A DNA stretch of 64,000 nt, taken from the NCBI RefSeq assembly GCF_030814695.1, contig NZ_JAUSVL010000001.1:4562227-4626226 (forward strand), in the 5' to 3' direction. Of this stretch, positions 1-9,486 are shown piece by piece (position 1 is the stretch's first letter; each line of letters starts with the position of its first letter). Below the pieces are notes generated by a model. That model searched no databases, was not told the DNA's origin, and saw only the letters and a program-made list of their open reading frames with translations. This DNA is from Oligosphaera ethanolica. GTDB lineage: Bacteria; Verrucomicrobiota; Lentisphaeria; Oligosphaerales; Oligosphaeraceae. A program made the position numbers and the translations under genes.

Positions 1-65
1 CGGGCATCGGCATGGAAACCGCGCAGAAAATCGTGGATTATCTCCGCCAGCATTTGAAAAACTGA
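1..65 (+). CDS. C-terminal end of an unidentified protein (partial)
   Basis: Reading from base 3, an open frame gives about 20 residues (GIGMETAQKIVDYLRQHLKN) and ends at a TGA at 63-65. The composition is that of an amphipathic C-terminal helix. The rest of the gene lies outside the window, so no function can be given. Confidence 0.45.
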   Translation, partial: GIGMETAQKIVDYLRQHLKN

Positions 66-190
66 ACGCGGACACTAGGCTTGCATATTGACTGCCGTCA
101 CGCGCCGGCGGGTTGCGCCGGTAAGGCCGCTGGTCAGCGCTGGCGTGGTCAGGACGGCATATTCATCCATGTAAGCAAAGGAGTCTGCAG

Positions 191-2893
191 ATGAACTATC
201 ATAGTCGGAATGCCCTGGTAGCGCTGGCGATGTTGGCGCTTGGTGTCGGGTGTTTGCAGGGGCAGGCCAATCACGGGTGGGTACGTAAGACCTTCCATGC
301 CGCTATGATTGCCGATATCTATGTGAGTCCTACGGGTAACGACGCCGCTGACGGCAGCTTCGGCGCGCCACTGGCCAGCTTAGATGGCGCCCGCCTGCGT
401 GCCAGGGCGCTGCGTGACAGCGGCCATGTCGGCACCATTGTCATTGAGTTCATGGCCGGCACCTATCGTTTTGCGCGGCCGGTGCAGTTCGAGGCAGCGG
501 ACTCCGGTCGCGTGGACGCCTGTGTCATCTACCGCGCCATGCACGGTGCCGAGGTGATCTTGAGTGGTGGCGTACCGGTGAGGGACTTCCAGCCACTGAC
601 TGACGCGGCTTTGCTGGCGCGGCTGCCAGAGGAAGCCCGCGGCAAGGTGCTCGTGGCGGACCTGCGGGCGCAGGGCATTGCCGACTACGGCAAACTCGGC
701 GTGCGCGGTCAGACCAAAGGTAAGCCATTGGCGGAGGCCGAGTTTTTTTACGACGCCAAGCCCATGACGCTGGCCCGCTGGCCCAAGGAGGGCTTTCGCA
801 AAGCTCTCGCCAAGGACGACGGCAACAACCGTGTGGTGCTGGATGCCGAGGGGCGCGTCGCCCGCTGGCGAGACGAGAAGGAGCCGTGGATTCTCGCCTA
901 CTGGCATCACGACTGGGCGGACCTCTTCGAGCCTATCGTGGGCTTTGGCGACAAAGCAGACGAGATTCTGCGCGATCCCGCCCAGAAACCCCATTACGGA
1001 CTGACACCGGCGCGGACGCGTTGGTACGCCTTCAATCTCTTCAGCGAGCTGTCCGCACCCGGCGACTACTATCTTGACCGCGAGGAGGGTAAGCTGTATT
1101 TCGTGCCGCCGCATGAGGGCGGTGACGCGGTGTTGTCGCTGTCCGAGGGGATAATTCGCGGCAAGGACCTTTCCTACGTGTTGTTTGATGGCTTCACCAT
1201 GGAGGCGACGCGCGGCACGCTGCTGTCCATCAGTGGCGGGCAGTACTGCCAGGTGGTCGGCTGTTTTCTGCGCAATGCCGGTCACAGTGCGGTGGCCATG
1301 AGTGGCTCGCATCACACGGTGTACGGCTGCGACGTGTACGAGACGGGCGAGGGTGGCATCAGCGCCAGTGGCGGCGACCGCAAGACTCTCACGGATGGTC
1401 ACAACAACATCGAGAACAATCACGTCCACCATTATTCACGGCGCACTCGCTGCTACCGCCCTGGCGTGTCCGTGAGCGGCTGCGGCAATCGCCTGGCGCA
1501 CAACCTGGTGCATCACGGCCCGCACATGGCGATATCGGCCAGCGGCAACAACCACATCGTCGAATACAACGAAATACACAATACCGTGCAGGAAAGCGGC
1601 GACGCCGGCGCTTATTACGTCGGTCGCGATTGGACGCAACGCGGGAACATCCTGCGCTACAACTACTGGCATAATATCAAGGGCAGCAGCACTTACGGCG
1701 GCATGACCATTTACCTGGACGACCAGCACAGCGGTCATACCATCTTCGGCAATATCTTCGAGAACTGCAATCAGGCGGTGTTCATCGGCGGCGGCGATGA
1801 CAACGTGGTGGACAACAATATCTTCGTCAACTGCTGGAAAGCGGCGCACTTGGATAACCGCGGCATGGGGTGGCAAAAAGCTGCGACGGATAACGAGCAG
1901 GGCGAGCTGCGCACGCGTCTGCGGGCTATGCCCTACCAGAGCGAGCTGTGGGCCAAGGCATACCCGCAACTGGTGAATATCCTCGCCGACGATCCTGGTG
2001 TGCCGAAGCGCAATGTCTTCACCCGCAATGTCAGCAGCGGCGGCTTGTGGTACGACGTCCATCGCGGCACGCTGGAGTTCCAGACCGTGGAACGCAATGT
2101 GGTCTATGACGACGACCCTAGCTGGATCACGCTCAGGAAAGACAGTCTCGGCCGTATCAGCGGCATCACCTTCAAGGACGAGGCCGAGCTTAAGGCCATC
2201 AACTTCGAGCCCATTCCCTACGAGAAAATGGGCCTGCAGCGCGATGTGCGCCGGGCAAACTGGCCGATGCAGCGCCGCATCGACCTGGTTAAAATCGGTT
2301 CCGGCGAGGCCAAGAAGTCCGCAGGGCCGGCCAAGAAGATGGCGAACTTGTCCAAGCTGCCGACGCTGGTGGTGCCGCGTGGCGCGACGCCGGCGAGCGA
2401 GCTGATGGTCTTGTCGGTAAATTTTGATGGTGTGGTGGCGGAGCCGGCGGCGTCGGCGCGCTTTGCGCACGACGGCGCGGTGTTGCGCGTGCTGGTGGAG
2501 AGTCCCTTGCCGGCGAAGCGTGATCTAGGCGAGAAATGGGGGCCGTCGGACGCGGTGGAGTTGTCGCTGATGGCGTCGGATGGTGCCAATGACGATGTGC
2601 ACGTCTTCCGCGGCTATGGCACGGGCGCCTTCGAGCACTTTGTGATACGTGCCGGCCAGAAAGTCGCGGGCGAAGCGGCGGGTGCCGCGACGCATCGTGC
2701 CGGGGTGACGGCCTCGTCCTGGCGCAGCGAGTGGTCGCTGCCGCTGTCGCTGTTGGGCGTGGCGGCGGGTGACCGCCTGCGGGCGAATGTGACCGTGCGG
2801 CGCAGTGGCACCGGCGAGTTCATCATGTGGCGCCCCACGCACGGCGACAGCACCCACTGCGAACGCGTCGGCTTCCTCGAACTGACGCCATGA
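191..2893 (+). CDS. Secreted right-handed parallel beta-helix protein with C-terminal CBM9-like domain
   Basis: This 900-residue exported protein probably binds or cleaves an acidic or complex polysaccharide. An AAAGGAG ribosome site lies just before the ATG. The N-terminus is a hydrophobic signal ending near Cys21 (GVGC), a weak lipobox. A segment starting YVSPTGNDAADGS is typical of the N-terminal cap of beta-helix proteins. The centre (about residues 350-560) is rich in N/G/H turns such as NNIENNHVHH and YLDDQHSGHT, as expected for helix coils. The last ~170 residues (DAVELSLMASD onward) resemble the CBM9-like fold found at the end of many PVC and Bacteroidetes secreted proteins. It is a close paralogue of the next gene, which begins 68 bp downstream in the same direction. 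Substrate and catalytic activity cannot be read from the sequence. Confidence 0.85.
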   Translation: MNYHSRNALVALAMLALGVGCLQGQANHGWVRKTFHAAMIADIYVSPTGNDAADGSFGAPLASLDGARLRARALRDSGHVGTIVIEFMAGTYRFARPVQFEAADSGRVDACVIYRAMHGAEVILSGGVPVRDFQPLTDAALLARLPEEARGKVLVADLRAQGIADYGKLGVRGQTKGKPLAEAEFFYDAKPMTLARWPKEGFRKALAKDDGNNRVVLDAEGRVARWRDEKEPWILAYWHHDWADLFEPIVGFGDKADEILRDPAQKPHYGLTPARTRWYAFNLFSELSAPGDYYLDREEGKLYFVPPHEGGDAVLSLSEGIIRGKDLSYVLFDGFTMEATRGTLLSISGGQYCQVVGCFLRNAGHSAVAMSGSHHTVYGCDVYETGEGGISASGGDRKTLTDGHNNIENNHVHHYSRRTRCYRPGVSVSGCGNRLAHNLVHHGPHMAISASGNNHIVEYNEIHNTVQESGDAGAYYVGRDWTQRGNILRYNYWHNIKGSSTYGGMTIYLDDQHSGHTIFGNIFENCNQAVFIGGGDDNVVDNNIFVNCWKAAHLDNRGMGWQKAATDNEQGELRTRLRAMPYQSELWAKAYPQLVNILADDPGVPKRNVFTRNVSSGGLWYDVHRGTLEFQTVERNVVYDDDPSWITLRKDSLGRISGITFKDEAELKAINFEPIPYEKMGLQRDVRRANWPMQRRIDLVKIGSGEAKKSAGPAKKMANLSKLPTLVVPRGATPASELMVLSVNFDGVVAEPAASARFAHDGAVLRVLVESPLPAKRDLGEKWGPSDAVELSLMASDGANDDVHVFRGYGTGAFEHFVIRAGQKVAGEAAGAATHRAGVTASSWRSEWSLPLSLLGVAAGDRLRANVTVRRSGTGEFIMWRPTHGDSTHCERVGFLELTP

Positions 2894-2961
2894 GCACATT
2901 TTTCACGTAAATCAGCATCTTGGACGACTAACAATCACTTTTACCGGAGGATTGACCAACC

Positions 2962-5640
2962 ATGAAAAAAGCACTGTTTGTGACGATGGCTTTGGCGGGC
3001 CTGTGCGGCTGTCAGAGCGGCCGGCACGCTGACGAATCGATGTTTGCTGTTTCGCCGGCGATTTACGTTGCGCCGGATGGCGACGACGGTCGCCTCGGCA
3101 TGAAGCACCAGCCCATGGCGACCCTGGCTGGCGCCCGGGATTATCTGCGCAAGAGCCGCGCCATCATGAGCGGCCCGATCGTGATTGAATTTGCCGAGGG
3201 GACGTACCGCTTTACGGAACCGACGCTGTTCGAAAAACGCGATGGCGGCAGTGAGGACGCACCGGTGATCTACCGTGCCGCCAAGGGCGCCCGCGTACGT
3301 TTCACGGGCGCAGTGCCCATCGCCGACTGGCAAAAGGTCACGGACAAGGCCGTGCTGGCACAGTTGCCTGAAGCGGCGCGCAAACAGGTGCTGGTAGCGA
3401 ATCTACAGGAGCAGGGCATTACGGATTACGGCCAGTTGACGCCGCGGGGCTTTGGCAAGGCCAGCCAGCTCTCTGAAGCCGAACTGCTCTGTGACCGTGT
3501 GCCCATGGCTTTGTCCCGCTGGCCTAAGACCGGCTGGCTTGGCGTGGACGACGCGGATGAGAAGAACGAGTGGGTGCAGGTCAACAGCGAGGGCCGCATG
3601 GCCCGCTGGGTTGCTGAAAAAGACCCGTGGATTTTCTCCTACTGGCATGTTGACTGGGCCGAGGCTTACGAGCCCATTGTGGGCCTGGATCCGGCCAACG
3701 AACGCCTGCAACGCGCCGTGCAGTACAAGCCCTACGCGGACAAGATCAGCCCCGGCCGCGTGCGCTGGTACGCCCTCAACCTGCTCTCTGAGCTGGAAAA
3801 ACCCGGCGAGTACTACCTTGATCGCGAAGCCGGCTTGATCTACTTCATTCCGCCCCACGCCAGCGGTGCCACGGAATTAACCCTGGCCAGCGGCTTGATC
3901 AGCGCCAAGGACTGCTCCTATCTGCGCTTTGAAGGCATTGAGTTTGATGGCGTGCGTGGTCGCGCGCTCCATTTTGACAACGCGGTCGGCTGTGCGGTCG
4001 TCGGTTGCACCATTCGTGCCACGGCCTTCAACGCCATCAGCATGAACGGCAGCCATAACGAGGTCTACGGCTGTGATGTCTTCGACACCGGCGAGGGCGG
4101 CATTCACGTCAACGGCGGCGATCGCACGACCCTCACGGCTGGCGAGAACAACGTCGAGAACAACCACGTCCATGACTATTCGCGGCGGGCGCGGACGTAC
4201 AAGACCGGCATCACGGTGTCGGGCTGCGGCAATCGTATGGCGCACAACCTAGTGCATCACGGCCCGCACATGGCCTTGTCCGCCCCGGGCAACAACCACA
4301 TACTGGAATTCAATGAGGTGCATAACGTCGTCTACGAAAGCGGCGATGCCGGCGCCTACTACGTCGGGCGCGACTGGACGCAGCGCGGAAATATCCTCCT
4401 CTATAATTTCTGGCACAACATCATGGGCTCCAGTAGCTTCGGCGGAATGACCATCTACCTTGACGATCAGCATTGTGGCCACACGATCTACGGCAACATC
4501 TTTTATCGCTGCAACAAGCCGGTGTTTATCGGTGGCGGTGACGACAACAAGGTGCTCAACAATGTCTTCATTGACTCGCATCGTTCGGCCCATTTGGACA
4601 ATCGCGGCATGGGCTGGCAGAAGAAATTCACGGACGACACGACCAGCTCCATTCACAAGGCGCTGCATGCCATGCCCTACCAGGGCGAGCTATGGGCGAA
4701 GGCCTACCCCGAACTGGTGAATGTGCTCGACGATGATCCCGGCGTGCCCAAGCGCAATGTCTTTGCACGCAATGTGCACAGCGGCGGCCCATGGGACTCC
4801 CTTAACAAACAGACGCTGCATCTGCAGACCGTCGAGGACAATATCGTCCACGAGGACGACAAGGATTTCGCGCAGCTGCGCCGGGACAAGTATGGCCGCA
4901 TTACCGACCTTCGTTTTAAGGACCCGGAAGCCGTCGCAGCCATCGGTTTCGAGCCCATACCAGTACAGAAGATCGGCTTGTACAAGGATCCGCGGCGGGC
5001 GAGTTGGCCCGTGGCGCGGCGCATTGACCAGGTGGTGCTGCCGCATGATGGCAAGGCCGCCGAAGTCAGCGCCGCGGCGAAGATCAAGGCCCGGCCGACG
5101 CCGACGCTGAAAGTCCCGCGCGGCAGCAGTCCGAGCAGCGAGGTCATGGAATTGGCCTACAACTACAGCGGCGAGAAGGTCAAGCCGCCAGCGCAGGCGC
5201 GTTTCTCGCACGATGGCACCATGCTCTACGTGACCGTCGCGACCCCTCTGGCGGAGAAGCGCTCTCTCGGCGATGGCTGGGCCGGCAACGATGCCGTCGA
5301 GCTGTCCTTCAAGGGTGCTGACGGCCCCAACGCCGACACGTACGTCCTCCGCGGTTTCACGTCCGGCGCGAAGACCGTGTTCAAGATCGTCGGCAATGGC
5401 AGCCAGCAGCCGGCTGACGATCTTGCGGCCGGCACCTTGTACAGTGCGAAGGTCGAGGACGCGGCCTGGAGCTGCCGCTGGGCCGTGCCGCTCAAGGCCA
5501 TGGCCTTCTCGGCCGGCGACCGTGTCTGGGCCAATGTGACCGTGCGCCGCACGGCCAGCAACCACTTCGTCATGTGGCTGGCCACCCACGGTGACAGCAC
5601 CGACTGCGACTCCGTCGGCTACCTCGAACTGGCACCGTGA
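2962..5640 (+). CDS. Beta-helix lipoprotein, tandem paralogue of the preceding gene
   Basis: This 892-residue protein has the same domain order as its upstream neighbour: lipoprotein signal (MKKALFVTMALAGLCGC, lipobox LCGC), cap segment YVAPDGDDGRLG, beta-helix core and CBM9-like C-terminus. Long blocks are nearly identical between the two, for example the GDAGAYYVGRDWTQRGN and DNRGMGWQK stretches, so the pair arose by gene duplication. A GGAGG site lies 10 bases before the ATG. The clearer lipobox here suggests outer-membrane anchoring. The pair probably acts on one polysaccharide with divided labour, but no catalytic residues can be named with confidence. Confidence 0.85.
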   Translation: MKKALFVTMALAGLCGCQSGRHADESMFAVSPAIYVAPDGDDGRLGMKHQPMATLAGARDYLRKSRAIMSGPIVIEFAEGTYRFTEPTLFEKRDGGSEDAPVIYRAAKGARVRFTGAVPIADWQKVTDKAVLAQLPEAARKQVLVANLQEQGITDYGQLTPRGFGKASQLSEAELLCDRVPMALSRWPKTGWLGVDDADEKNEWVQVNSEGRMARWVAEKDPWIFSYWHVDWAEAYEPIVGLDPANERLQRAVQYKPYADKISPGRVRWYALNLLSELEKPGEYYLDREAGLIYFIPPHASGATELTLASGLISAKDCSYLRFEGIEFDGVRGRALHFDNAVGCAVVGCTIRATAFNAISMNGSHNEVYGCDVFDTGEGGIHVNGGDRTTLTAGENNVENNHVHDYSRRARTYKTGITVSGCGNRMAHNLVHHGPHMALSAPGNNHILEFNEVHNVVYESGDAGAYYVGRDWTQRGNILLYNFWHNIMGSSSFGGMTIYLDDQHCGHTIYGNIFYRCNKPVFIGGGDDNKVLNNVFIDSHRSAHLDNRGMGWQKKFTDDTTSSIHKALHAMPYQGELWAKAYPELVNVLDDDPGVPKRNVFARNVHSGGPWDSLNKQTLHLQTVEDNIVHEDDKDFAQLRRDKYGRITDLRFKDPEAVAAIGFEPIPVQKIGLYKDPRRASWPVARRIDQVVLPHDGKAAEVSAAAKIKARPTPTLKVPRGSSPSSEVMELAYNYSGEKVKPPAQARFSHDGTMLYVTVATPLAEKRSLGDGWAGNDAVELSFKGADGPNADTYVLRGFTSGAKTVFKIVGNGSQQPADDLAAGTLYSAKVEDAAWSCRWAVPLKAMAFSAGDRVWANVTVRRTASNHFVMWLATHGDSTDCDSVGYLELAP

Positions 5641-5783
5641 GGCACACCGAGATGGCTCCGTTCCCTCATGGAAGTGAGCAGTAATTGTCAGATGCTATGA
5701 AGGTGTTTTCAATCGCCAATTAATTATTGGCTTATAGTAAACTTCGTCTTTGAGGATGGAAACGTGAACGATGATTGGGTGCC

Positions 5784-6719
5784 ATGAAAAACATAGATTT
5801 ATTCAGCAATACTGGTGATATATCGGAGACCTTCGGTCTTGATGCCGATTCGGTATTGTTTTGTGGTCACTGTCTTGATTTACTCAAGCAGATACCAGAT
5901 CGCAGCATTCAACTGGTGGTGACATCTCCACCCTATAACATTGGAAAAGAATACGAGAAGAAACGCCAGCTGCAAGACTATATCCAATTTCAGGAGCAGG
6001 TGATTCGAGAATGTGTGCGGGTATTGGCGGATAACGGCAGTCTGTGCTGGGAAGTGGGTAATTATGTCGCGAATGGTGCCATCATCCCGTTGGACATTGC
6101 CCTGTACCCGATCTTCAATGCTCTTGATCTGGTCATGCGCAACCGGATCATCTGGAGTTTTGAACACGGCCTGCACTGTTCAAACCGTTTCTCCGGCAGA
6201 TACGAAACCATCCTCTGGTTTACTCGGAAAACGGACAACTATATATTCAACCTTGATCCAGTTCGCGTGCCGCAAAAATACCCCGGTAAAAAGTATTTCA
6301 AGGGCCCCAAGGCCGGTCAATATTCCTGCAACCCACTGGGTAAGAATCCAGGCGACATCTGGGATATTCCAAACGTCAAAAACAATCATGTTGAGAAGAC
6401 GGACCATCCCTGCCAATTTCCTGTCGAGCTCATTGAACGCCTTGTGCTGTCCATGAGCAACGAAGGCGACTGGGTGTTTGATCCCTTTGTGGGCACCGGC
6501 ACGTCCATCATCGCGGCGATCCGGCACGGCAGGCGCGGCGCTGGTGCCGAAATTGAGCCTAAGTATGTGGACATCGCCAGAACACGCATTCGCGCCGCCT
6601 TTGACGGCACGTTGAAGGTGCGCCCCATGAACAAGCCGAAATATGAGCCCGGTGCTGGGATAAAACCTGTGAATGGCCCTTGGCTGCTGGCAGATGATTT
6701 CCTTCCTCCAGAACTTTGA
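5784..6719 (+). CDS. Beta-class DNA methyltransferase of a BglII/BamHI-type R-M system
   Basis: A 311-residue DNA amino-methyltransferase. The catalytic motif IV TSPPY is at residues 47-51 and the AdoMet-binding motif I DPFVGTGTS is near residue 233. Motif IV before motif I is the beta-class order shared with N4-cytosine enzymes such as M.BamHI and M.BglII. TSPPY fits N4-cytosine or N6-adenine methylation. ATG 5784 gives a natural N-terminus (MKNIDLF); an in-frame TTG at 5775 would add three residues. The cognate nuclease gene starts 13 bp after the stop. Base composition is visibly more AT-rich than the flanking genes, as is common for transferred R-M cassettes. The protected base and exact recognition site are inferred only from the partner nuclease. 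Confidence 0.9.
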   Translation: MKNIDLFSNTGDISETFGLDADSVLFCGHCLDLLKQIPDRSIQLVVTSPPYNIGKEYEKKRQLQDYIQFQEQVIRECVRVLADNGSLCWEVGNYVANGAIIPLDIALYPIFNALDLVMRNRIIWSFEHGLHCSNRFSGRYETILWFTRKTDNYIFNLDPVRVPQKYPGKKYFKGPKAGQYSCNPLGKNPGDIWDIPNVKNNHVEKTDHPCQFPVELIERLVLSMSNEGDWVFDPFVGTGTSIIAAIRHGRRGAGAEIEPKYVDIARTRIRAAFDGTLKVRPMNKPKYEPGAGIKPVNGPWLLADDFLPPEL

Positions 6720-6732
6720 TGTGAGGCGTTGC

Positions 6733-7344
6733 ATGAAGATCGTTGAGACGTATTCCCATTTGAACGGCTGGGAGTTCCTCCTTGTTCATAAACGAAAACT
6801 CTGGAAGGAAATCCAAGACGTCATTCGTGATATTGACGGCGAGCAATGCAAGATCAAAGTTTCAAAGGAGAAGCGCAGTCGTGATAGGCTTCTGTACAGT
6901 CCGGTTGAAATGAACCGGCAATTCAAGATAAGACTGTCTGCTCGATCTTGGGATGAAAGTCGCGTCAACTATTGGGTGACCAGTGACCGGAAATTGATTC
7001 AGCAGACCCTAACCATGCCACCCGATGATCAAAAGCGGCATATTGAGGATAACGGACATGTTCCCATCCTGAGTTACAACCAGACTGACTTTGTCAAAGA
7101 ACGCGTGGCGATGGAAGTGCAGTTTGGCAAGTACGCTTTTGTCGCCTATGACTTGTTTGTCAAACATCTGGCTTTTTTTGTTAGCGACAAAATTGATGTC
7201 GGGATTGAAATCTTGCCCATGAAATCCCTGCAGGCACAGATGAGTTCTGGCCCGGGATATTATGAGGGTGAGCTCTACAACGTTCTTCGGCAGGGACGGG
7301 GAGTGCCGGCGGTACCGCTGGTTATGATCGGTATTGATGTCTAG
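6733..7344 (+). CDS. BglII-family type II restriction endonuclease
   Basis: A 203-residue protein beginning MKIVETYSHLNGWEFL. The segment TDFVKERVAMEVQF reproduces the BglII catalytic pattern D-x8-E-x-Q: D119, E128 and Q130 here match Asp84, Glu93 and Gln95 of BglII with exact spacing, including the unusual Gln in place of Lys. The following KYAFVAYDLF and the late Y-Y-E segment also align with BglII. The length is slightly under the 223 residues of BglII. It follows the methylase directly and would be transcribed with it. Recognition of a GATC-centred hexamer is likely by family but not shown. An upstream in-frame ATG at 6673 would overlap the methylase and is less likely. Confidence 0.85.
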   Translation: MKIVETYSHLNGWEFLLVHKRKLWKEIQDVIRDIDGEQCKIKVSKEKRSRDRLLYSPVEMNRQFKIRLSARSWDESRVNYWVTSDRKLIQQTLTMPPDDQKRHIEDNGHVPILSYNQTDFVKERVAMEVQFGKYAFVAYDLFVKHLAFFVSDKIDVGIEILPMKSLQAQMSSGPGYYEGELYNVLRQGRGVPAVPLVMIGIDV

Positions 7345-7459
7345 CCGCGGTGAATCCTCGTGGCGCCCTCCTGGAGCAAGTCGAGGCGGTTGACATATTC
7401 CCATTTGTGGCGCCCTGCGAGCGTTCCATCCCACTTGGGAAAATTCATCGTGCGGCTCT

Positions 7460-7525
7460 CCGAGCGAAACTTGCTCGGTCACGTGATTCGTCCGCTTCAG
7501 TCCGAGCAGTTTGTTGCTCGGACTG
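7460..7525. terminator. Two related hairpins between convergent genes
   Basis: CCGAGC / GCTCGG pairs around 7460-7478. A stronger perfect 11-bp stem, CAGTCCGAGCA / TGCTCGGACTG, lies at 7498-7525 with a six-base loop. They sit between the nuclease gene (+) and the isomerase gene (-), so a bidirectional transcription stop is plausible. There is no T-run, so the call is tentative. Confidence 0.4.
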
Positions 7526-7638
7526 CTTGGGCCGAGAATCGGGCAATATCTGGCTATTCTGGGCAACCCGTCGTCACCTGTGGCCTGAGTATGTGCTCTG
7601 GCGGGTTGCCCTTGGTGGTTCTGGTATTGTCCTGTGGG

Positions 7639-8442
7639 TTACAGGTCGGCGATTTTGCGCATAGCGGCGGCGGTGTCTTGCCAAGGCGCGAGGCTTTCGG
7701 GCACTTCGCTGACCAGCGGTCCGGCGTAGCCGGCGTTGCGCAGTTCGTGCATGACGGCGGGGAAATTGACGGCGCCTTGGGTGAGCGGCGTCCACTTGCC
7801 ATTGAGAGCATTGCCCTGCCAGTCTTTGAGGTGGACGTGGCGGACGCGTTTGCCCAGTGCGCGGACCCAGTGCTGCGGGAACTGGAAGACGGCCATGTTA
7901 CCCGGGTCGAAATAGAAACCGACGTAGGGGCTGCCGACTTCGTCGAGGAAGCGGCGCATTTCCAGGGGGCTGAAGAGGAAGCCGTTCCAGATGAATTCGA
8001 CGGCGAGGGTGACTTTGAGTTTTGCGGCGCTGATGGCGATTTTCTTCAGGTTGGCGACGGCGTTGTTGTAGGCGTCTTCGTAGAAGAGGTCGGCGCTGAA
8101 ACGGCCGAGGGTGTGGAGGGCGACGGCGGCGCCGAGTTTGCTGGCGCATTCCAGGCCCCAGAGCGTCTGGTCGATGCAGTCCTGGGCTTCGCTGCCGCTA
8201 TCGAGGAGATTGCCCTTGCCGGTGGAGATGGTGATGGAGGGAATGTCCAGGTTGAGGGCGCGAGCTTGTTGCACGAAGGCGGCCAGATCGGCGTCGCTGC
8301 TGCGATAGTTCAGGGGCACGTCGTCTTTGGGGCGGAGACTAAGTTCGACGCCATCGTAGCCGCAGTCTTTGGCCTTCTGCATGAAATCGGCCATGGACAG
8401 ACTGGCTGGGGCGGCGACCAATTCACTGACGGCAATTTTCAT
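7639..8442 (-). CDS. Sugar phosphate isomerase/epimerase (xylose-isomerase-like TIM barrel)
   Basis: A 267-residue AP-endonuclease-2-type barrel (MKIAVSELV...). Putative metal ligands appear in the usual order: E in AVEFIW, D in FYFDPGN, H in HVHLKDW and E in VSEVPES. This points to an isomerase or epimerase of a keto or aldo sugar, such as those that work beside Gfo/Idh/MocA dehydrogenases. It ends the leftward run that also contains the mutarotase (76-bp gap) and the esterase, so the three may form a sugar-processing unit. Substrate not assignable. Confidence 0.85.
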   Translation of the reverse strand: MKIAVSELVAAPASLSMADFMQKAKDCGYDGVELSLRPKDDVPLNYRSSDADLAAFVQQARALNLDIPSITISTGKGNLLDSGSEAQDCIDQTLWGLECASKLGAAVALHTLGRFSADLFYEDAYNNAVANLKKIAISAAKLKVTLAVEFIWNGFLFSPLEMRRFLDEVGSPYVGFYFDPGNMAVFQFPQHWVRALGKRVRHVHLKDWQGNALNGKWTPLTQGAVNFPAVMHELRNAGYAGPLVSEVPESLAPWQDTAAAMRKIADL

Positions 8443-8518
8443 GGTGGTCTTTCCTAGGTGATGGCCGGGCGCGCCGCTGCGGTGGTGGCGGCCCGGTTGG
8501 CAAAGGTGGTGTTATTGC

Positions 8519-9418
8519 TTACAGGCGGGAGATATTGGCTTTGAGGGCGTGGGTACCGCCGGGGGCGATATCGCGGCCGTCGGCGAGGGCGTTGCAAGTT
8601 TCGATGCAGACCATGGTCTGGTAGGAGGTCGGCTCGTAGCCGGGCAGATTCTTCGAGCGTTCGATCCAGGGATTCCAGACGACGGCGGAGTTGCTGCCCT
8701 CCTTGTCGATGCGGATGTGGCGTTTGCCGGCGTGATCTTCGAGTTCGGCGGCGCCGGCGCAGTTGAGGAACACCGCGTCGATTTCCTTATCGACTTTGAT
8801 GGGGCCCTGCTGGATGAGGGTATTGTTGGCGCCGCCGACCTTATTGAAGTAGCTCACGCCGTCGAAGCCGTGGATGGTGATGGCGCTGACGTCTTTGACG
8901 CCGAAGTAGGTGTGGATGCCCTGGGTGATGTGGAAGGGCGTGCAACCCGAATTGTAGGTGCGGAGAGTTACTTCAAGGCGTTCGCCGATGCTGACTTCCA
9001 GTTCGAGCTTGAAGGGGAAGTTCCAGATGGCGCGGGTATGGTCGTTGTCTTTGATGACGAGGACGACGATGGTGCGTTCCGGCGTAGGCGCGCAGATGGA
9101 GCAGATGTCCCACATCATGGTGCGGACGAAGCCGTGGAGGGGCTGGCTCTTGTCCGTCGGGTGGGGGCCAAACCAGGGCCAGCAGATGGGAATGCCGCCG
9201 CGGATGGGCAGGCCGTCGGCAAAATCAGATTTTTTGCTGAGCCAGAGCATCTCGTCTTCGCCTTTGGGCTGGTAGGTCAGGACGTGGCCGCCCATGATGC
9301 TGATTTCCGACTTCGCGGCGTTGTTGTTGACGTTGATGGTCGGAAGACCGCCGCGGCCGGCGACGATTTCGACCTGACCGGGAATGGCGTACTTAGCGTT
9401 GAGAGAGGCAATGTCCAT
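8519..9418 (-). CDS. Aldose 1-epimerase family protein (D-hexose-6-phosphate mutarotase, YeaD-like)
   Basis: A 299-residue beta-sandwich mutarotase. Family hallmarks present are RGGIPICWPWFG (about residue 72), HGFVR, the catalytic-type His in ITQGIHTYF, VVWNPW and a late Glu in CIETCNA. YeaD-type enzymes interconvert alpha and beta anomers of glucose-6-phosphate and similar sugars in the cytoplasm, and no signal peptide is seen here. The length is typical. It is flanked on the same strand by a sugar isomerase and an esterase, which supports a role in sugar catabolism. Confidence 0.88.
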   Translation of the reverse strand: MDIASLNAKYAIPGQVEIVAGRGGLPTINVNNNAAKSEISIMGGHVLTYQPKGEDEMLWLSKKSDFADGLPIRGGIPICWPWFGPHPTDKSQPLHGFVRTMMWDICSICAPTPERTIVVLVIKDNDHTRAIWNFPFKLELEVSIGERLEVTLRTYNSGCTPFHITQGIHTYFGVKDVSAITIHGFDGVSYFNKVGGANNTLIQQGPIKVDKEIDAVFLNCAGAAELEDHAGKRHIRIDKEGSNSAVVWNPWIERSKNLPGYEPTSYQTMVCIETCNALADGRDIAPGGTHALKANISRL

Positions 9419-9486
9419 GTGTTGTCCTTTGTGGTTACGAGTTGATGTGAAAGAAGTTCGGCACGCAAATTGTTGGGCTGGCGGCG

